This document shows, in pieces, positions 8,044-16,329 of a stretch of DNA of 64,000 bases. Under the pieces are notes generated by a model, which searched no databases, was not told where the DNA came from, and worked only from the letters and a program-made list of their open reading frames with translations. Made by a program: the position numbers and the translations under genes. The first letter of the stretch is position 1. Every line of letters begins with the position of its first letter. Source of the DNA: Limimaricola variabilis (GTDB lineage Bacteria; Pseudomonadota; Alphaproteobacteria; Rhodobacterales; Rhodobacteraceae); assembly GCF_014195545.1 (NCBI RefSeq), contig NZ_JACIBX010000001.1, positions 20,463 to 84,462 on the forward strand, written 5' to 3'.

Positions 8044-9693
8044 TCACTTCTGGTAGAGGCCTTCGAAGACCGCCAGCTTGCGCCCGACCGAGTAGAAGAC
8101 CGGCTGCACCACCGAATTCTCGGCCGTGGGCCAGCCGCCGATCCGGGTGCTGTTGTACTGGTACCAGGTCGGGTTCGAGAACAGCGGCACGAAGGGCATG
8201 GTCTCGCCGGTATAGACCATCAGCTCGGCCAGGATCTCCTCCCGGCGGGTGGCGTCGGTGGTCTGGCCGTATTCATCGACGAGCGCGCCCATCTCGGCGG
8301 AGGCCTTGCCGTGATTGACGTGCCAGCCCTGGCCCACGCGGCTCGGGTGGTAGTAGTCGTTATAGGTCTGGATCGGATCGACGCCGGCGGTCGACCAGCT
8401 CATCGACACCTCGTAGCTGCCTTCCTTGAGGGTGCTGTCATAGACCGACCAGTCGACCGTCTCGGTGCTGGCCCTGATCCCCACCTCGGCGAGGTACTCG
8501 GTCACCATCTGCGCCGACTGCACCCAATCGGTCCAACCGTTGACGACCTGGATGCCGAAGTCGATCGGCGCGCCATCGGGCGTCTCGCGGAAGCCGTCGC
8601 CGTCGATATCGACAAAGCCGGCCTCGTCCAGAAGCGCGATCGCGGCGTCGGGGTCATAGGCGACGTACTGGTCGTACTCGGCGTCGACCTCGTCGTTGAA
8701 GCTGGCCGCGTAGTATTCGCCCAGGCCCGTCGCATGGGTGGCGATGGTCGGATAGCCATAGGCCGCCATGTCGACGATCGTCTCGCGGTCGAGCGCCATC
8801 GACATCGCGCGGCGGAACGCCAGGTCGTCGAACGGGGCCTTGCGGGTGTTGAGGTAGAGATTGACGAGGTCGTTGGCCGGGTACCAGAAGCCGTGGTTCT
8901 CGGGGTCGCGGGCGACATAGGTGCTCTCGATGTCGGCGATGAAGTTCGAGCCCCAGTCGATCTCGCCGGCCATCAGGGCGGGCTGGATCTGCGCGTTGTC
9001 CGAATACTGGCGGAACTTGATGCAGTCGAGGAAGGGCAGACCGTCGCCCGCCTTGTAGTAATGCGGGTTGCGGCAGATCTCGACTTGGTTGTCGCGCATC
9101 GTCACGACCTCGGTGATCGGGCCGGAACCCACCGGGTCGGAATTCTTGAAGGTGATCTTATCCTCGACATCGCGCCAGACATGCTCGGGCACGATGTAGA
9201 TCCCCTCGACATACCAGTCGAAGGTCGAATCCGGGCGGTTGAAGGTCACCCGCACCGTGGTCGGATCGACCGCTTCGACCGAGGCGAGCAGTTCGTCGGC
9301 CCATTTGCCGGTCTTGTCGAGGGTCGCGTCCTCCTGGCCGAGGCTGATCGAGTAGGCCACGTCGTCGGCATCGAGCACCTCGCCATCCGACCAGGTCAGG
9401 CCATCGCGCAGGGTGATGGTCATCGACATCAGGTCGTCGGCATAGGTGAACCCCTCCGCGAGGCGGAAGTCGATGCCGCCCTGCATCACGTTATGCGCCC
9501 AGAGCGGCTCGAACATCGTGCCGCGGACCAGATCCTCCTGCGCGTTCGAGAACGGGTTGAAGTCCTCGACGAAGGTGGCGGTGATGATCGGTACCGTCAG
9601 CGTGCCGCCCTGCGGATGCGCGCCTTGCGCGCTGGCGATGGCCGCAGCCGCTGTCGTGGCCATGGCCGACGTGATCAGGATCGAACGCTTCAT
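8044..9693 (-). CDS. periplasmic solute-binding protein, family 5 (beta-glucoside or oligosaccharide)
   Basis: The 549-residue protein begins with a signal peptide (MKRSILITSAM, Ala-rich core, probable cleavage near IASAQGA). It belongs to the large SBP_bac_5 family used by Opp/Dpp-type transporters, with the characteristic ITLRDGLTWSDGEVLDADDV segment near residue 100 in two contiguous parts. It is the first gene of the six-gene operon, with GGAGGAG 6 nt before the ATG. The linked GH1 enzyme suggests a cellobiose-like or plant beta-glucoside ligand, as known for CbtA-type relatives. A peptide ligand is possible but less likely. Confidence 0.9.
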   Translation of the reverse strand: MKRSILITSAMATTAAAAIASAQGAHPQGGTLTVPIITATFVEDFNPFSNAQEDLVRGTMFEPLWAHNVMQGGIDFRLAEGFTYADDLMSMTITLRDGLTWSDGEVLDADDVAYSISLGQEDATLDKTGKWADELLASVEAVDPTTVRVTFNRPDSTFDWYVEGIYIVPEHVWRDVEDKITFKNSDPVGSGPITEVVTMRDNQVEICRNPHYYKAGDGLPFLDCIKFRQYSDNAQIQPALMAGEIDWGSNFIADIESTYVARDPENHGFWYPANDLVNLYLNTRKAPFDDLAFRRAMSMALDRETIVDMAAYGYPTIATHATGLGEYYAASFNDEVDAEYDQYVAYDPDAAIALLDEAGFVDIDGDGFRETPDGAPIDFGIQVVNGWTDWVQSAQMVTEYLAEVGIRASTETVDWSVYDSTLKEGSYEVSMSWSTAGVDPIQTYNDYYHPSRVGQGWHVNHGKASAEMGALVDEYGQTTDATRREEILAELMVYTGETMPFVPLFSNPTWYQYNSTRIGGWPTAENSVVQPVFYSVGRKLAVFEGLYQK

Positions 9694-9713
9694 GATGCTC
9701 CTCCAAGCGCAGT

Positions 9714-9747
9714 CTGTAACGTTACAGTGGGTTCTATAACGTTACAG
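9714..9747 (-). promoter_or_regulatory. double LacI-type operator on the transporter promoter
   Basis: Two palindromes lie 20 bp apart centre to centre: CTGTAACGTTACAG (9714-9727, perfect) and CTATAACGTTACAG (9734-9747, 12 of 14 symmetric). Both have the central CG typical of LacI-family sites. Reading toward the binding-protein gene, a plausible promoter is TTGATT at 9760-9755 and TATAGA at 9738-9733 with a 16-bp spacer. One operator therefore covers the spacer and -10, and the other the expected start site. The divergent LacI-type gene is the obvious repressor. Confidence 0.85.
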
Positions 9748-9819
9748 TACGTCCAATCAAGCGGTATTGAGGCGGGGTTGGCTTTCGGATAGCAACGCAG
9801 GATCGAGGAGGGGGCCGTC

Positions 9820-10851
9820 ATGAATGATATCAAGGGCCAACCGCGTGACCGGAGCACCCGGCCGACCCTCAGGACCATCGCCGAGCTGAGCGGTCTCGCG
9901 GTGACGACGGTGTCCCGCGCGCTGGGCGACGCCCCCGATATCAGCGCGGAAACCAAGAAGAAGGTGCGCGAGATCGCCGATTCGGTGGGTTACACGCCGA
10001 ACCGGGCAGGGGTCCGGCTGCGCACCGGCCGGACCAACGTGATCGCCCTCGTTCTGGAGCCCGAGCCGGACGGGCTGAACATGTCGCCACGCATGATCGC
10101 CTCGATCGCGCAAGCGCTCGCGGGCACGCCCTATCATTTGGTGATGACGCCCGAGATGCCGAACCGGACGCCGCTGGACGCGGTTCGCTACATCGTCGAG
10201 ACCCGGTCGGCCGATGCAGTGATCATCAACAAGATCCAGCCCGAGGATCCGCGCGTCGAGTATCTACGCAGGCAGAATTTCCCATTCGTCACCCATGGAC
10301 GGACCGTCTGGGCGGACGACCATGCTTACTTCGACTACGACAACAGGGCGTTCGGCCGGGTCGCCGTCGAGACCCTGGCGCGCCATGGGCGCAGCAACCT
10401 GCTCCTGCTGGCACCGCCGCAGGACCAGAACTATGCGCGGGACATGATCGACGGCGCGGTCGAGGCGGCGGGGGAGCTCGGCCTCTCTTTGACGCTGGCG
10501 CAGGAGATGACCAGCGACAGCAGCGAGGCGGAGATCCGGCGCGGCCTCGCCCGCAGTCTCGAGGCGCATCCCGAACTGGATGCCCTTATATCGTCCAACC
10601 CGAACGGCACCATGGTCGCAACGGCCGCGATCGAGGCGACGGGACGCGTCATCGGCGAGGATTTCGACGTCTTCTCGAAAGAGACCATTCCGTTCCTGAA
10701 GCTGTTCCGCCCGCAGATCCTGACGCTGGTCGAGGACATCCAGAAGGCGGGCACGTTCCTGGCCAAGGCAGCCATCCACGAGGTCGCCATGCAGGGCGGC
10801 GACCACATGCAGATGCTCGATCGCCCGGAGAATGGCGCGGAAACGAGCTGA
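9820..10851 (+). CDS. LacI-family transcriptional regulator
   Basis: The 343-residue protein has an N-terminal LacI helix-turn-helix (LRTIAELSGLAVTTVSRAL, residues 17-35) and hinge (VGYTPNRAGVRLRTGRT), followed by a periplasmic-binding-like effector domain. The ATG follows GAGGAGGGGG. It is divergent from the beta-glucoside transporter operon and faces the double palindromic operator, so it most likely represses that operon until a beta-glucoside or derived sugar binds. Its own promoter shares the region and may be autoregulated. The C-terminal domain resembles sugar-responsive alphaproteobacterial members; the ligand is not visible from sequence. Confidence 0.92.
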   Translation: MNDIKGQPRDRSTRPTLRTIAELSGLAVTTVSRALGDAPDISAETKKKVREIADSVGYTPNRAGVRLRTGRTNVIALVLEPEPDGLNMSPRMIASIAQALAGTPYHLVMTPEMPNRTPLDAVRYIVETRSADAVIINKIQPEDPRVEYLRRQNFPFVTHGRTVWADDHAYFDYDNRAFGRVAVETLARHGRSNLLLLAPPQDQNYARDMIDGAVEAAGELGLSLTLAQEMTSDSSEAEIRRGLARSLEAHPELDALISSNPNGTMVATAAIEATGRVIGEDFDVFSKETIPFLKLFRPQILTLVEDIQKAGTFLAKAAIHEVAMQGGDHMQMLDRPENGAETS

Positions 10852-10854
10852 CGG

Positions 10855-10879
10855 ACCTGCAGGCGAACGAACTGCAGGT
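10855..10879 (+). terminator. putative terminator of the LacI-type gene
   Basis: ACCTGCAG, a 9-nt loop and CTGCAGGT form a perfect 8-bp stem starting 4 nt after the stop codon. The following TTCTCATGG is only weakly T-rich, so termination may be partial. Confidence 0.5.
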
Positions 10880-11266
10880 TCTCATGGTGTTTAGGCGACC
10901 TCCTGCAACAGGGCCGCAAACTGAGCGCCTTGTGCTTCTTGGTCATCAAGCGCAGTCGATGCCTTGACGGGGACCGTCTAGGGCAACGATTCAGGGCATC
11001 GGGTCCGGGACAGTCCGGCTGCGACATCCGCCTTCCTTTCTGCCTGCCTGCCAAGTGGTCCACGTGGCAAGCTCCGCGTCCGGCGGTATGGTGGCTCTGC
11101 GTCGGGACGCCAATCTGGCGAGCGGAATCGGCGTCCCACATGCCAATTGGCTCGAGTGTCTCAACACGACCCGGCGCTCAGCGCGATGCCCCTATGTCAC
11201 CCGCGGTCTCCGTGAAGCGGAGCTGCTGAAGTCAGCTTCCGATCAGCCATCCAACAGAAGCTGGAG

Positions 11267-11280
11267 TGAACATGTGTTCA
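11267..11280. promoter_or_regulatory. putative SorC-type operator, TGAACATGTGTTCA
   Basis: The two 6-bp arms TGAACA and TGTTCA are perfect inverted repeats around a central TG. The half-site GAACAT recurs upstream of the other operons of this block (22119-22134, 22229-22246, 31795-31810, 31936-31951). It is the most symmetric copy. Assignment to the SorC-type regulators is inference from location. Confidence 0.65.
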
Positions 11281-11384
11281 TAAAATTGCCTGCGGGATCT
11301 TACTGTCTGGGCTGGCTACCAGCGCTCTATCTGAAATCTCGAGGGAGCCCATAGGAATTCTTGATCGCGCCACGATGAACAGTT

Positions 11385-11399
11385 GTGCGACTAGTATAT
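11385..11399 (+). promoter_or_regulatory. shared promoter-like element GTGCGACTAGTATAT
   Basis: This 15-mer matches 31866-31880 at 14 of 15 positions. Both copies lie upstream of operons encoding ribose-type transporters. The TAGTAT/TATATC part could be a -10 element, but no convincing -35 is visible. The next bases carry a weaker SorC-type box. Confidence 0.45.
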
Positions 11400-11412
11400 C
11401 ATATGTTATTAC
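11397..11412 (+). promoter_or_regulatory. weak SorC-type box near the hydrolase promoter
   Basis: TATCATATGTTATTAC shares the CATATGT core and TT-AC tail of the boxes at 22229 and 31936 but lacks the GAAC half-site. It overlaps the shared promoter-like element, where a regulator could block RNA polymerase. It is weaker than the palindrome at 11267. Confidence 0.35.
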
Positions 11413-11491
11413 CCGTGGAGGTCCACCGAGGCGCTGGGTGCAAGCCCGTAGCTGCCTGGGACTTGGTTGAGAGCCAATCAGGGGAGGCGAC

Positions 11492-12427
11492 ATGGCCGAG
11501 ATCTATGACCACAAGGGCGATCCAGTCCGCCACGGCAGGGCACGTGTGAACGGGATCCGCATGCACTACGTGACCGCCGGCCAGGGTGAGCCGCTGCTGC
11601 TGCTGCACGGCACGCCGAAGACCAGCCATTACTGGTACCGGCTGTTCCCGCTGCTGACGCAGCACTTCACCGTAGTGGCGCCCGACCTGCGCGGCTTCGG
11701 CTACACCGACCGGCCACCGGCTTCCGAAGGCTACGACTCGCTGACCAACGCGACCGATGCCGCCGAACTGATGGCGCAGCTCGGCCACGAGACCTACCAT
11801 GTCCATGGCGAAGACCGCGGCGCGGAGTTTGCCTATGTGCTGGCCGCCAGTTTCCGCGAGCGGGTCCGCACCCTGTCGTTCTGCGAGATGCTGCTCTCGG
11901 GGCAGGGGCTCGAGGAATGGTCGAACTTCACCACCGACAACATCTCCGCCCAGTTCCGCCAGAAGGGCGTGTGGGTCTGGCACATCCCGTTCTTCTGGAT
12001 CCCGCATATCCCCGAGATGCTGATCCAGGGCCATGAGCGCGAGTTCTGGGAGTTCTGGATCAAGGCCGAAACCTACAACCCCAATGCCATCACCGACGAG
12101 GCGATCGACGAATGGATCGCGCGGCTGATGGCGCCGGGCGGGTTGCGCGGGGTGCTGGAGACCTATCGCGCCGGGCTGAAGAACGCCGAGATCAACGCGC
12201 GGCTCAAGCAGGAGAAGCTGACGCTGCCGATCATGACCGTCGGCGCGCCCGAGTTCTTTGGCCCGCTGGTCGAGGAGCAGATGCAGAAGATGTCGACCGG
12301 TGTCGAGCGCGCCGAGGTGTTCGAGGAGTGCGGCCACAGCCTCGCGCTCGAAGCGCCCGAGCGGCTCGCCGGAATGCTCAAGGACCACATGCTCGGCCGG
12401 TCGGGCATTGCCCGCGCCGCCGAGTAG
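11492..12427 (+). CDS. alpha/beta hydrolase, dehalogenase/epoxide-hydrolase type
   Basis: A 311-residue alpha/beta-hydrolase starting 5 nt after GGGGAGG. The oxyanion motif is LLLLHGTP (36-43). The nucleophile position reads HGEDRG with Asp108, as in fluoroacetate dehalogenases and epoxide hydrolases, rather than the Ser of esterases. The catalytic His is probably His282 in ECGHSLALE. No signal peptide is seen, so it is cytoplasmic. It is the first gene of an operon that continues with a ribose-type ABC transporter, an unusual place for a dehalogenase-type enzyme. It may hydrolyse an ester, lactone or epoxide form of the imported compound. The real substrate cannot be read from the sequence. 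Confidence 0.85.
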   Translation: MAEIYDHKGDPVRHGRARVNGIRMHYVTAGQGEPLLLLHGTPKTSHYWYRLFPLLTQHFTVVAPDLRGFGYTDRPPASEGYDSLTNATDAAELMAQLGHETYHVHGEDRGAEFAYVLAASFRERVRTLSFCEMLLSGQGLEEWSNFTTDNISAQFRQKGVWVWHIPFFWIPHIPEMLIQGHEREFWEFWIKAETYNPNAITDEAIDEWIARLMAPGGLRGVLETYRAGLKNAEINARLKQEKLTLPIMTVGAPEFFGPLVEEQMQKMSTGVERAEVFEECGHSLALEAPERLAGMLKDHMLGRSGIARAAE

Positions 12428-12462
12428 CCCCCATCCCGCATAAGCAACGGAGGAGCACGCTT

Positions 12463-13638
12463 ATGTCCACCACCCGTCTCGCCCTTTGGTCGGCCACCAT
12501 GCTGACCGCCACCGCCCTGCCGCTGTTCGCCCAGGACGGATCCAACATCGGGGATGTCGATCACCCGTTGTGGTACCAGCCGCCGAGCGCCGAGACGCTC
12601 GAACTGGCCAAGATCGACGATCTGTCCGACACCGTGGTCAGCGGCGGCCCGCGCGGCGAGGAGGGCGTGCTGGCCTCGACCCTCAACATCACCGAGGAGC
12701 AGGCGCAGAAGATCCGCGACGGGAAGTTCACCGCCGCCATCTCGATGGGTTGGCTCGGGGATGACTGGGCGACCCAGCAGCTGATCGGCCTCAACGAGAC
12801 CTTCGAAAAGCTCGGCATCGAGGTGGTCGCCGAGACTAACGCCAACTGGGACGATGCCAAGCAGCTCGCCGATCTCGACGCGATCGCGGTGCTCAAGCCC
12901 GACCTCGTGGTGTCGATCCCGCTCAACACCCAGACCACCGCGAGCGCGTTCCAGTCGCTGGCCGAGGCCGGCTCGGAGATCGTGTTCATCGACCAGGCCG
13001 CCGACGGCATGGATGCCCCCGGGGATTACGCGGGCGTGGTCTCGTCGGACAACCTCGCGCTCGGCATGTATCTCGCCGATCTTCTGGCCGAGCGTAACGG
13101 CGGCACGGGCGAAGTCGGGGCGATGTACTTCGCCAACGATTTCTACGTCACCAACCTGCGCTATATCGGTTTCGTCGCGCGGCTGATGGCCAAGTATCCC
13201 GACATGAAGCTGATCGCCGCCGCCGGTCATGACGATCCCAATAAGGGTCAGCAGGTGGCGCAGGCGATGATCGCCCGCTACCCGGCGATGCAGGGGCTCT
13301 ACGCCTCGTGGTCGATCCCGGCCATGGGCGCGGTCGCCGCCGCGCAAAGCTACGGCCGGACGCCGCAGGACCTGCCGATCGTCAACGAGAACTTCGATCA
13401 GATCGTCGCGGCCGACATGGCCAATGACGGCTTCATCGCGGGCATTTCCTCGCAGCGTCCCTACGATCAGGGCGTGGCCGAAGCGACCATCGGCGCACTG
13501 GCGCTGATCGGAGAGGACGTGCCCGACTACGTGGTGGTGCCGCCGCTCAAGGTCAGCCGCGACAATCTGCCGGCCTCCTACGAGACGATCTACCGTCTGC
13601 CGCTGCCCGAGCAGATGGCCGCGAACCTCGGCCAGTAA
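12463..13638 (+). CDS. sugar ABC transporter substrate-binding protein (ribose type)
   Basis: The 391-residue protein starts at 12463 after GGAGGAG and has a signal peptide ending near LPLFAQDG. The body is a periplasmic-binding-protein-like domain of the ribose/galactose class: a VVAETNANWDDAKQLADLDA segment of the first lobe (two contiguous parts), PDLVVSIPLNTQ, and NENFDQIVAADMANDGF near the hinge. It should bind a sugar or polyol in the periplasm and deliver it to the permease and ATPase encoded next. About 80 extra residues after the signal peptide, before the usual first strand, make it longer than RbsB. The ligand is unknown. Confidence 0.88.
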   Translation: MSTTRLALWSATMLTATALPLFAQDGSNIGDVDHPLWYQPPSAETLELAKIDDLSDTVVSGGPRGEEGVLASTLNITEEQAQKIRDGKFTAAISMGWLGDDWATQQLIGLNETFEKLGIEVVAETNANWDDAKQLADLDAIAVLKPDLVVSIPLNTQTTASAFQSLAEAGSEIVFIDQAADGMDAPGDYAGVVSSDNLALGMYLADLLAERNGGTGEVGAMYFANDFYVTNLRYIGFVARLMAKYPDMKLIAAAGHDDPNKGQQVAQAMIARYPAMQGLYASWSIPAMGAVAAAQSYGRTPQDLPIVNENFDQIVAADMANDGFIAGISSQRPYDQGVAEATIGALALIGEDVPDYVVVPPLKVSRDNLPASYETIYRLPLPEQMAANLGQ

Positions 13639-13644
13639 CGTCCA

Positions 13645-13680
13645 GGCATCGGGCGGGTCGCGACCGGCCCGCCCGATGCC
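13645..13680 (+). terminator. intercistronic stem-loop after the binding-protein gene
   Basis: GGCATCGGGCGGG and CCCGCCCGATGCC form a perfect 13-bp stem with a 10-nt loop, 6 nt after the stop. The next gene follows within 30 nt. A role as mRNA stabiliser or attenuator is more likely than full termination. Confidence 0.65.
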
Positions 13681-13707
13681 CGACCTGTTTGATCCGGAGG
13701 AGGTCCC

Positions 13708-15192
13708 ATGACCAACCTGCTCGAACTGCGCGACATCGAGAAATCCTTCGCCACGATCCCGGTGCTGCGGCGCGCCAGCTTCGAGCTGCGCTCCGGCGAG
13801 GTTCACGCCCTGATGGGTGGCAACGGGGCGGGCAAGTCGACGCTGATGAAGATCCTTACCGGGGTCTATACCAAGGATGGCGGCAGCCTCGTCTTCGATG
13901 GTCGCGAGGTGGAGCTATCGGGTCCGCGTGACGCCGAGCGCCTCGGTATCGCGATGATCTTCCAGGAATTCAGCCTGATCCCGACGCTCACCGTCGCCCA
14001 GAATATCTTCCTGCACCACGAGCCCCGTGCGGGCGGCTTTCTCAACGATGCCGAGGCCGAGCGGCGCGCAGCCGGGATCCTCAGCGATCTGGGCGAGGAC
14101 ATCGATCCGCGTGCCTTGGTCGAAACCCTGAGCGTCGGCGCCTGCCAAATGGTCGAGATCGCCAAGGCGCTCTCGAAGAATGCCCGTGTACTGATCATGG
14201 ACGAGCCCACCTCGTCGCTCTCGGAGGCCGAGGCCCGGACATTGTTCAGCCTCGTACGCAAGCTGAAGTCCGAAGGCATCTCGATCGTCTACATTTCGCA
14301 TCGTATGGCCGAGATCTTCGAGATCTGCGACCGCATCACGGTGATGCGCGACGGCCATGACGCTCTGACGCGCTCCACCGGCGAAGTGACGATGCAGCAG
14401 CTCATCGAGGCCATGCTGGGCGAGGGGGTGGAAGCCTCGATGCAGTATCAAGCGCGGCCCATCTCCGCCACGGCAGCCACCGTGCTCGAGGTCGAAAATC
14501 TGACGCTGGAGGAGAAGGTCGTTGATGCGAGCTTCACGATCCGCGCGGGCGAGATCGTCGGCCTCGCCGGACTGACGGCCTCAGGCCGCACCGAGATCGC
14601 CGAGGCGATCTTCGGTCTCAGGCGCATCCGCAGCGGCGAGGTCCGGGTCGATGGCAAGCCTGTCCGGGGCACCGATCAGGCGATTGCGGCCGGGGTGGCG
14701 CTGGTGCCGGAGAACCGACGCACCCAGGGCCTCGTGCTGGAGCATTCGATGCACGACAACATGGTCCTGCCGAACCTCGCGCGATTTACCCGCGGCCTCT
14801 TCGTGCGCGACGGCGCAGGCCGCCGCGCCGCCAACGACGCCATCGCCCGGCTGAAGATTCGCACCGACGGGCCCGACAAGGTCGTCGGGCTGCTCTCGGG
14901 CGGCAACCAGCAGAAGATCGTGCTGGCGAAATGGCTCGAGCGGCGACCGCGGCTGCTGATCCTGGATGAGCCGACGATCGGCGTCGATATCGGCGCCAAG
15001 TCGGATCTGGTCGAGATCATTCGCGAGATCGCCGAAGCAGGCACGGCGGTCCTGGTGATCTCGTCCGAGTTCGAGGAGCTGCTGGCGATGAGTGACCGGG
15101 TGCTGGTCCTGCATGACGGCCGGCTGATCAAGGAATTGGAGCGCGAGGAGATCGCGACGGAGGAGGTGCTGCATCATGCAATCCAAGGCTGA
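13708..15192 (+). CDS. sugar ABC transporter ATPase, RbsA type (two nucleotide-binding domains)
   Basis: The 494-residue protein has two fused ATPase domains. The first carries Walker A at 37-45 (GGNGAGKST), a signature region near SVGACQMVEIAKAL and Walker B VLIMDEP. The second has the degenerate P-loop GLTASGRTE near 287 but an intact LSGGNQQK signature and LLILDEP, as in RbsA and XylG. GGAGGAGG precedes the ATG. It couples ATP hydrolysis to the permease whose start overlaps its 3' end by 17 nt. Confidence 0.93.
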   Translation: MTNLLELRDIEKSFATIPVLRRASFELRSGEVHALMGGNGAGKSTLMKILTGVYTKDGGSLVFDGREVELSGPRDAERLGIAMIFQEFSLIPTLTVAQNIFLHHEPRAGGFLNDAEAERRAAGILSDLGEDIDPRALVETLSVGACQMVEIAKALSKNARVLIMDEPTSSLSEAEARTLFSLVRKLKSEGISIVYISHRMAEIFEICDRITVMRDGHDALTRSTGEVTMQQLIEAMLGEGVEASMQYQARPISATAATVLEVENLTLEEKVVDASFTIRAGEIVGLAGLTASGRTEIAEAIFGLRRIRSGEVRVDGKPVRGTDQAIAAGVALVPENRRTQGLVLEHSMHDNMVLPNLARFTRGLFVRDGAGRRAANDAIARLKIRTDGPDKVVGLLSGGNQQKIVLAKWLERRPRLLILDEPTIGVDIGAKSDLVEIIREIAEAGTAVLVISSEFEELLAMSDRVLVLHDGRLIKELEREEIATEEVLHHAIQG

Positions 15193-16159
15193 AACCATCG
15201 GCGGTCTGCCGGTCCGCGCGCCCCGGCTGACCGGCTTCGACTGGCGCGGCTACATCGTCTACCTGTTCTTCACCGCCGTGCTGCTGTTCTTCGCCGTGAC
15301 GATCGGCGACAAGGGCTTCCTCACCGTGCCCAACCTGTTCAACATCGCGCGCAACACCGCGATGATCGCGGTGATCGCCGTGGCCATGACCTTCGTGATT
15401 TCGGCTGGCGAGCTCGACCTCTCGGTCGGCTCCACCGCTGCACTTTCGGCGCTGGTCGCAGCCCTCGTCATCCAGGCGGGCTTCGGCATGGTCGCCGGTG
15501 TCACCGCCGCGCTGGGGGCGGGGCTTCTGGTGGGTCTGGTGAACGGGCTGTTCGTGACCGGACTCGCGATCCCGTCCTTCCTGGTGACGCTCGGGATGAT
15601 GCAGTTCGTGCGCGGCCTCGACATGCGGCTGACCTACACCAACCCGGTGCCGGTCGCCGACAACACCTTCAACGGCATCTTCGGCAAAGGGTACCTGTTC
15701 GGCATCCCCTCGCTGCTGGTGTGGTCCGTGGCGGCGGTGGCGCTCGGCCACGTGGTGCTGCGCTACACGCCGTTCGGCCGGCAGGTGCTGGCCACTGGCG
15801 GCAACCGGGTCGCGGCCGCCTATTCGGGCATCCGGGTCAACCGCACCAAGCTCTACTGCTTTCTGCTGTCGGGCGCCGCGGCCGCGTTGGCGGGGCTCCT
15901 GTTCACCGGGATGATGTCGACCGCGCGCTACAACTACGGCACCGGCATCGAGCTCGCCGCGATCGCCGCGGTGATCCTCGGCGGCACCAGCCTGTTCGGG
16001 GGGCGCGGCACGATCATCGGCACCTTCGTCGGCGCGCTGCTGATCGGCACGATCAACAACGGGCTGATCATCATGGGCCTCGACGTGTCGGAGCAGAACA
16101 TGGTGGCCGGCGCGATCATCATCCTCGCGGTGGCTTTCGGCAAGAAACCGGCGCGCTGA
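15176..16159 (+). CDS. sugar ABC transporter permease, RbsC type
   Basis: A 327-residue permease with the RbsC/AraH family pattern: about eight to ten membrane spans, the motif ISAGELDLSVGSTAALSA after the second span, and the C-terminal LGGTSLFGGRGTIIGTFVGA. The start overlaps the ATPase gene, with GGAGG upstream inside that gene. Together with the binding protein and ATPase it forms one importer. A strong terminator follows 20 nt after the stop, so the operon has four genes. Confidence 0.92.
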   Translation: MQSKAETIGGLPVRAPRLTGFDWRGYIVYLFFTAVLLFFAVTIGDKGFLTVPNLFNIARNTAMIAVIAVAMTFVISAGELDLSVGSTAALSALVAALVIQAGFGMVAGVTAALGAGLLVGLVNGLFVTGLAIPSFLVTLGMMQFVRGLDMRLTYTNPVPVADNTFNGIFGKGYLFGIPSLLVWSVAAVALGHVVLRYTPFGRQVLATGGNRVAAAYSGIRVNRTKLYCFLLSGAAAALAGLLFTGMMSTARYNYGTGIELAAIAAVILGGTSLFGGRGTIIGTFVGALLIGTINNGLIIMGLDVSEQNMVAGAIIILAVAFGKKPAR

Positions 16160-16179
16160 CCCTCCCGCAGCGCGTCTCA

Positions 16180-16203
16180 GGGGCCCCGAGCGATCGGGGC
16201 CCC
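16180..16203 (+). terminator. rho-independent-type terminator of the first ribose-type operon
   Basis: GGGGCCCCGA and TCGGGGCCCC form a perfect 10-bp stem with a GCGA loop, followed by TTCTTG. It lies between convergent operons. Confidence 0.75.
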
Positions 16204-16276
16204 TTCTTGCGTCAGTCGGGAAGGCGCGGCCCTCTCACGATGCAACGTATGCGCCGGGCCACTGCCGAACGAAAAG

Positions 16277-16301
16277 CGCCCCGCCGGTCTTCGGCGGGGC
16301 G
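16277..16301 (-). terminator. terminator of the DRL/E1/E2/SorC operon
   Basis: CGCCCCGCCG and CGGCGGGGCG form a 10-bp stem with a 5-nt loop. Read on the minus strand it is followed by CTTTTC, and flanking CCGAAC/GTTCGG can extend the pairing. It sits 28 nt past the SorC-type stop. Confidence 0.75.
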
Positions 16302-16329
16302 TTCGGTAGTGCAGGCGAGAGCGGACCTG

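Larger units (their letters stand above)
10880..11491. other. long regulatory intergenic region upstream of the first ribose-type operon
   Basis: About 610 bp without a supported gene. Its right half holds a palindromic box (11267-11280), an AT-rich promoter-like element shared with 31866-31880 (11385-11399) and a weaker box (11397-11412), each listed separately. A small inverted repeat GTGGA-GG-TCCAC follows at about 11415-11426. A frame at 10930-11229 has no recognisable protein features. Confidence 0.5.

Noticed and set aside
10930-11229. Small plus-strand open frame in the regulatory gap
   Set aside because: No ribosome site or family resemblance. The region is better explained by operators and promoter elements.
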